Shown: piece after piece, positions 62,422-64,000 of the stretch | Layout of the letters: each line of letters begins with the position of its first letter | Numbering within the stretch: position 1 is the stretch's first letter | Assembly: GCA_964019165.1 (NCBI GenBank) | Contig: OZ025282.1 | Coordinates: 13,164,229-13,228,228, forward strand | Length of the DNA stretch: 64,000 nucleotides | Reading direction: 5' to 3' | From: Mastigias papua | Taxonomy: Eukaryota > Cnidaria > Scyphozoa > Rhizostomeae > Mastigiidae | Made by a program: the position numbers and the translations under genes | The notes under the pieces: model-generated | Databases searched by the model: none | Told to the model about the DNA's origin: nothing | Seen by the model: only the letters and a program-made list of their open reading frames with translations

Positions 62422-64000
62422 CGAAATTCTCTTACCTCAAGGAAGCTGTGGTATTCAAAGTTCAGTCAACAATTGATGGACTACCATTGACAACTGAAGG
62501 CTATGAACGTGCGAAGCAAATTCTGAAAACAAGATACGGAAAACCCAGCGAGGTAGCCAACGCCCACATCCAAAACATCATCTCTCTACCGATTGTTCAT
62601 GGAACTCACCCGGGGAAGATTCTAGACTTTTTCGAAAAGCTCGTAACTAGCATTCAAACCCTGGAAACAATGGGAAAACTTAAAGTTATGGATGGGTACG
62701 CAAGAACAACGCTGGACAAGCTGCCTGGGATTCGAGCAGATCTGGTTAGAACAGACGATGGCTGGCAGGAATGGGGATTCACACAGCTTTTAGAAGCATT
62801 GAGAAAATGGTGTGAAAGAAACCCTGTTCATTCAGATGAACGAAGCAAGCATCAAGGGAATCAAAGACGTGATAAAGTTTTTCAAACAGATGACAACATG
62901 GGAAAGCCAAGAGGCTGTGTCTATTGCCATGAACCAGGACACAAATCAGCCGAATGTGATAAAGTCAAGAGTCTGACGGAAAGGAAGAGACTGCTGAGTG
63001 AAAGGAAGCTTTGCTTCAACTGCACAGGTGGAAAGCATCGTGCTGCAGAATGTCGGAGCAAGATTAGATGCCAGAGGTGCACTAGTAAGCATCACACGTC
63101 CATTTGTGACCAAGAGCAACAGCAATTCTTGATAGCCAGAGAGCAATACCATGCTACAGAACCAGTGACATATCCTGTGGTAGTAGTCAGTGTAAATGGA
63201 GTGAAATGTCATGCATTGCTAGACACTGGTGCAGAGAGTTCGTACGCATCAAAAACACTACTTGATCGAATCAAATTAAAGCCTATCAAGAAGGAGAGAA
63301 GAAGAATAGACATGATGATGCAGTCAGTTACCCAAAGGATTGAAGTTTACAATGTAAACATTGCCAGCATAGACGACAAATTCAGTCTGCAAGCATTTGT
63401 GAGCAAAGTGGAAAAGGATGTACTTCTGTCATTACCCAACCCCAAGTACGACAGTATTATCTCAAGATTCAACCATTTGAAAGGAATAACCATGGATGAC
63501 AAGGACAAGAAGACTAGCCTTCCTATACATTTGATTCTGGGTAATAGTGAATACTCAAAGATAAAAACAGAGGAAAAGCCAAGGATTGGAAAATCTGGAG
63601 AGCCTGTTGGGGAACTTACAAGCTTTGGATGGACCATTATGTCTCCAGGAAATGTGAGCCAATTGGACAACACTTACTTCACAAGAAATTCATCAGCAGG
63701 TTATGAGCAACTCTGTAGCTTGGATGTTGTTGGACTTGGTGCCAATCCAGAAAGTGAGTACCAGCCTGTTAATGAAGATTTCAAAGAACAGCTAATTCGT
63801 AGTCCTGATGGATGGTATGAAACTGGGCTGCTGTGGAAAAGCAATCATGATGCTCTACACAACAACAAAAATGATAGCATTGCAAGATTATCCAGTCTGG
63901 TGAGAAGATTTCAGCATAAGCCAGAGCTGTTGGAAGAATATGATAACATCATTCAAGACCAATTGAAGCAAGGCATCATAGAGAAGACAACACAAGAGCC
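62412..64000 (+). CDS. BEL/Pao gag-protease-RT frame, runs off window
   Basis: Open for about 529 codons to the window end. Rest of Gag (PQVTKFSYLKEAVVFKVQST, YGKPSEVANAHIQNI, WCERNPVH), three zinc knuckles (CVYCHEPGHKSAEC, CFNCTGGKHRAAEC, CQRCTSKHHTSIC), then an aspartic protease with CHALLDTGAESSYAS near 63210-63250. The conserved BEL linker follows (LILGNSEYSKI, SFGWTIMSPG), then LRRF-like and LEEYDNIIQDQLKQGIIEK at the start of RT. No stop is seen. RT catalytic boxes, RNase H, integrase and 3' LTR lie beyond 64000. Only the 62411 frameshift breaks it here. Confidence 0.92.

Overview
This window is nuclear DNA from an animal, almost certainly a non-vertebrate metazoan. It is AT-rich, contains no operons, and is filled with transposable elements of many classes. 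The few host-like coding pieces are single exons bounded by GT/AG signals or decayed fragments, one of them an NLR-type NACHT ATPase. Phylum cannot be assigned safely. A cnidarian, sponge, echinoderm or similar lineage fits the mix of NLR relic, Ty1/copia, BEL/Pao, RLE-type LINEs and abundant MITEs, but I cannot test that here.

Layout. 0-5 kb: a LINE reverse-transcriptase relic (about 740-1150), a two-exon minus-strand host gene model (1565-2228), a decayed PIF/Harbinger-type MITE (to 2689), and the LTR/PBS/gag end of a retroelement (minus, 4221-4566). 5-13.8 kb: mostly featureless AT-rich DNA with a TA-flanked MITE (6840-7160), a LINE 3' end with target duplication (8015-8783) and another MITE (10615-10901). 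13.8-19.3 kb: three DNA-transposon derivatives with clear terminal inverted repeats (13828-15290, carrying a nested LINE 3' end; 15536-18236; 18612-19237). 19.9-21.75 kb: a minus-strand host or host-like gene whose reading frame is split by a 996-bp Harbinger element with TAA target duplication. 22.4-22.8 kb: a Harbinger-type MITE.

23.1-27.6 kb holds an apparently intact Ty1/copia retrotransposon (minus) with two 171-bp LTRs that look identical, a 5-bp target duplication, a half-tRNA-iMet type primer site and one uninterrupted gag-pol frame. 30.0-32.1 kb holds a second copia that has lost its RT and RNase H. 35.2-36 kb has a LINE 3' end and a tRNA-like SINE between TA arrays. 36.3-43.4 kb is two minus-strand copies of one LINE family. 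The more complete copy carries a virus-like 2A ribosome-skipping motif before its endonuclease and zinc fingers at its C-terminus; the other is interrupted by an RLE-type LINE. 44-51 kb stacks four or more LINE fragments around a nearly complete RLE-type (R2-superfamily) LINE at 46.1-49.56 kb with two frames overlapping at ATGA. 51.0-52.8 kb is a broken NLR/NACHT gene. 53-61 kb is largely unrecognised sequence with a hAT-like element. From about 61.5 kb to the window end is the 5' part of a BEL/Pao retrotransposon (LTR, PBS, gag, protease) with a single frameshift.

The elements do not form one pathway; the window reads as nested insertions into a gene-poor host background. Only the copia at 23-27 kb looks able to be active from sequence alone. 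The host signal consists of a two-exon minus gene near 2 kb, the interrupted gene near 20-21.7 kb, two candidate symmetric phase-1 exons on the plus strand (32719-32772 and 43849-44043), and the NACHT relic at 51 kb.
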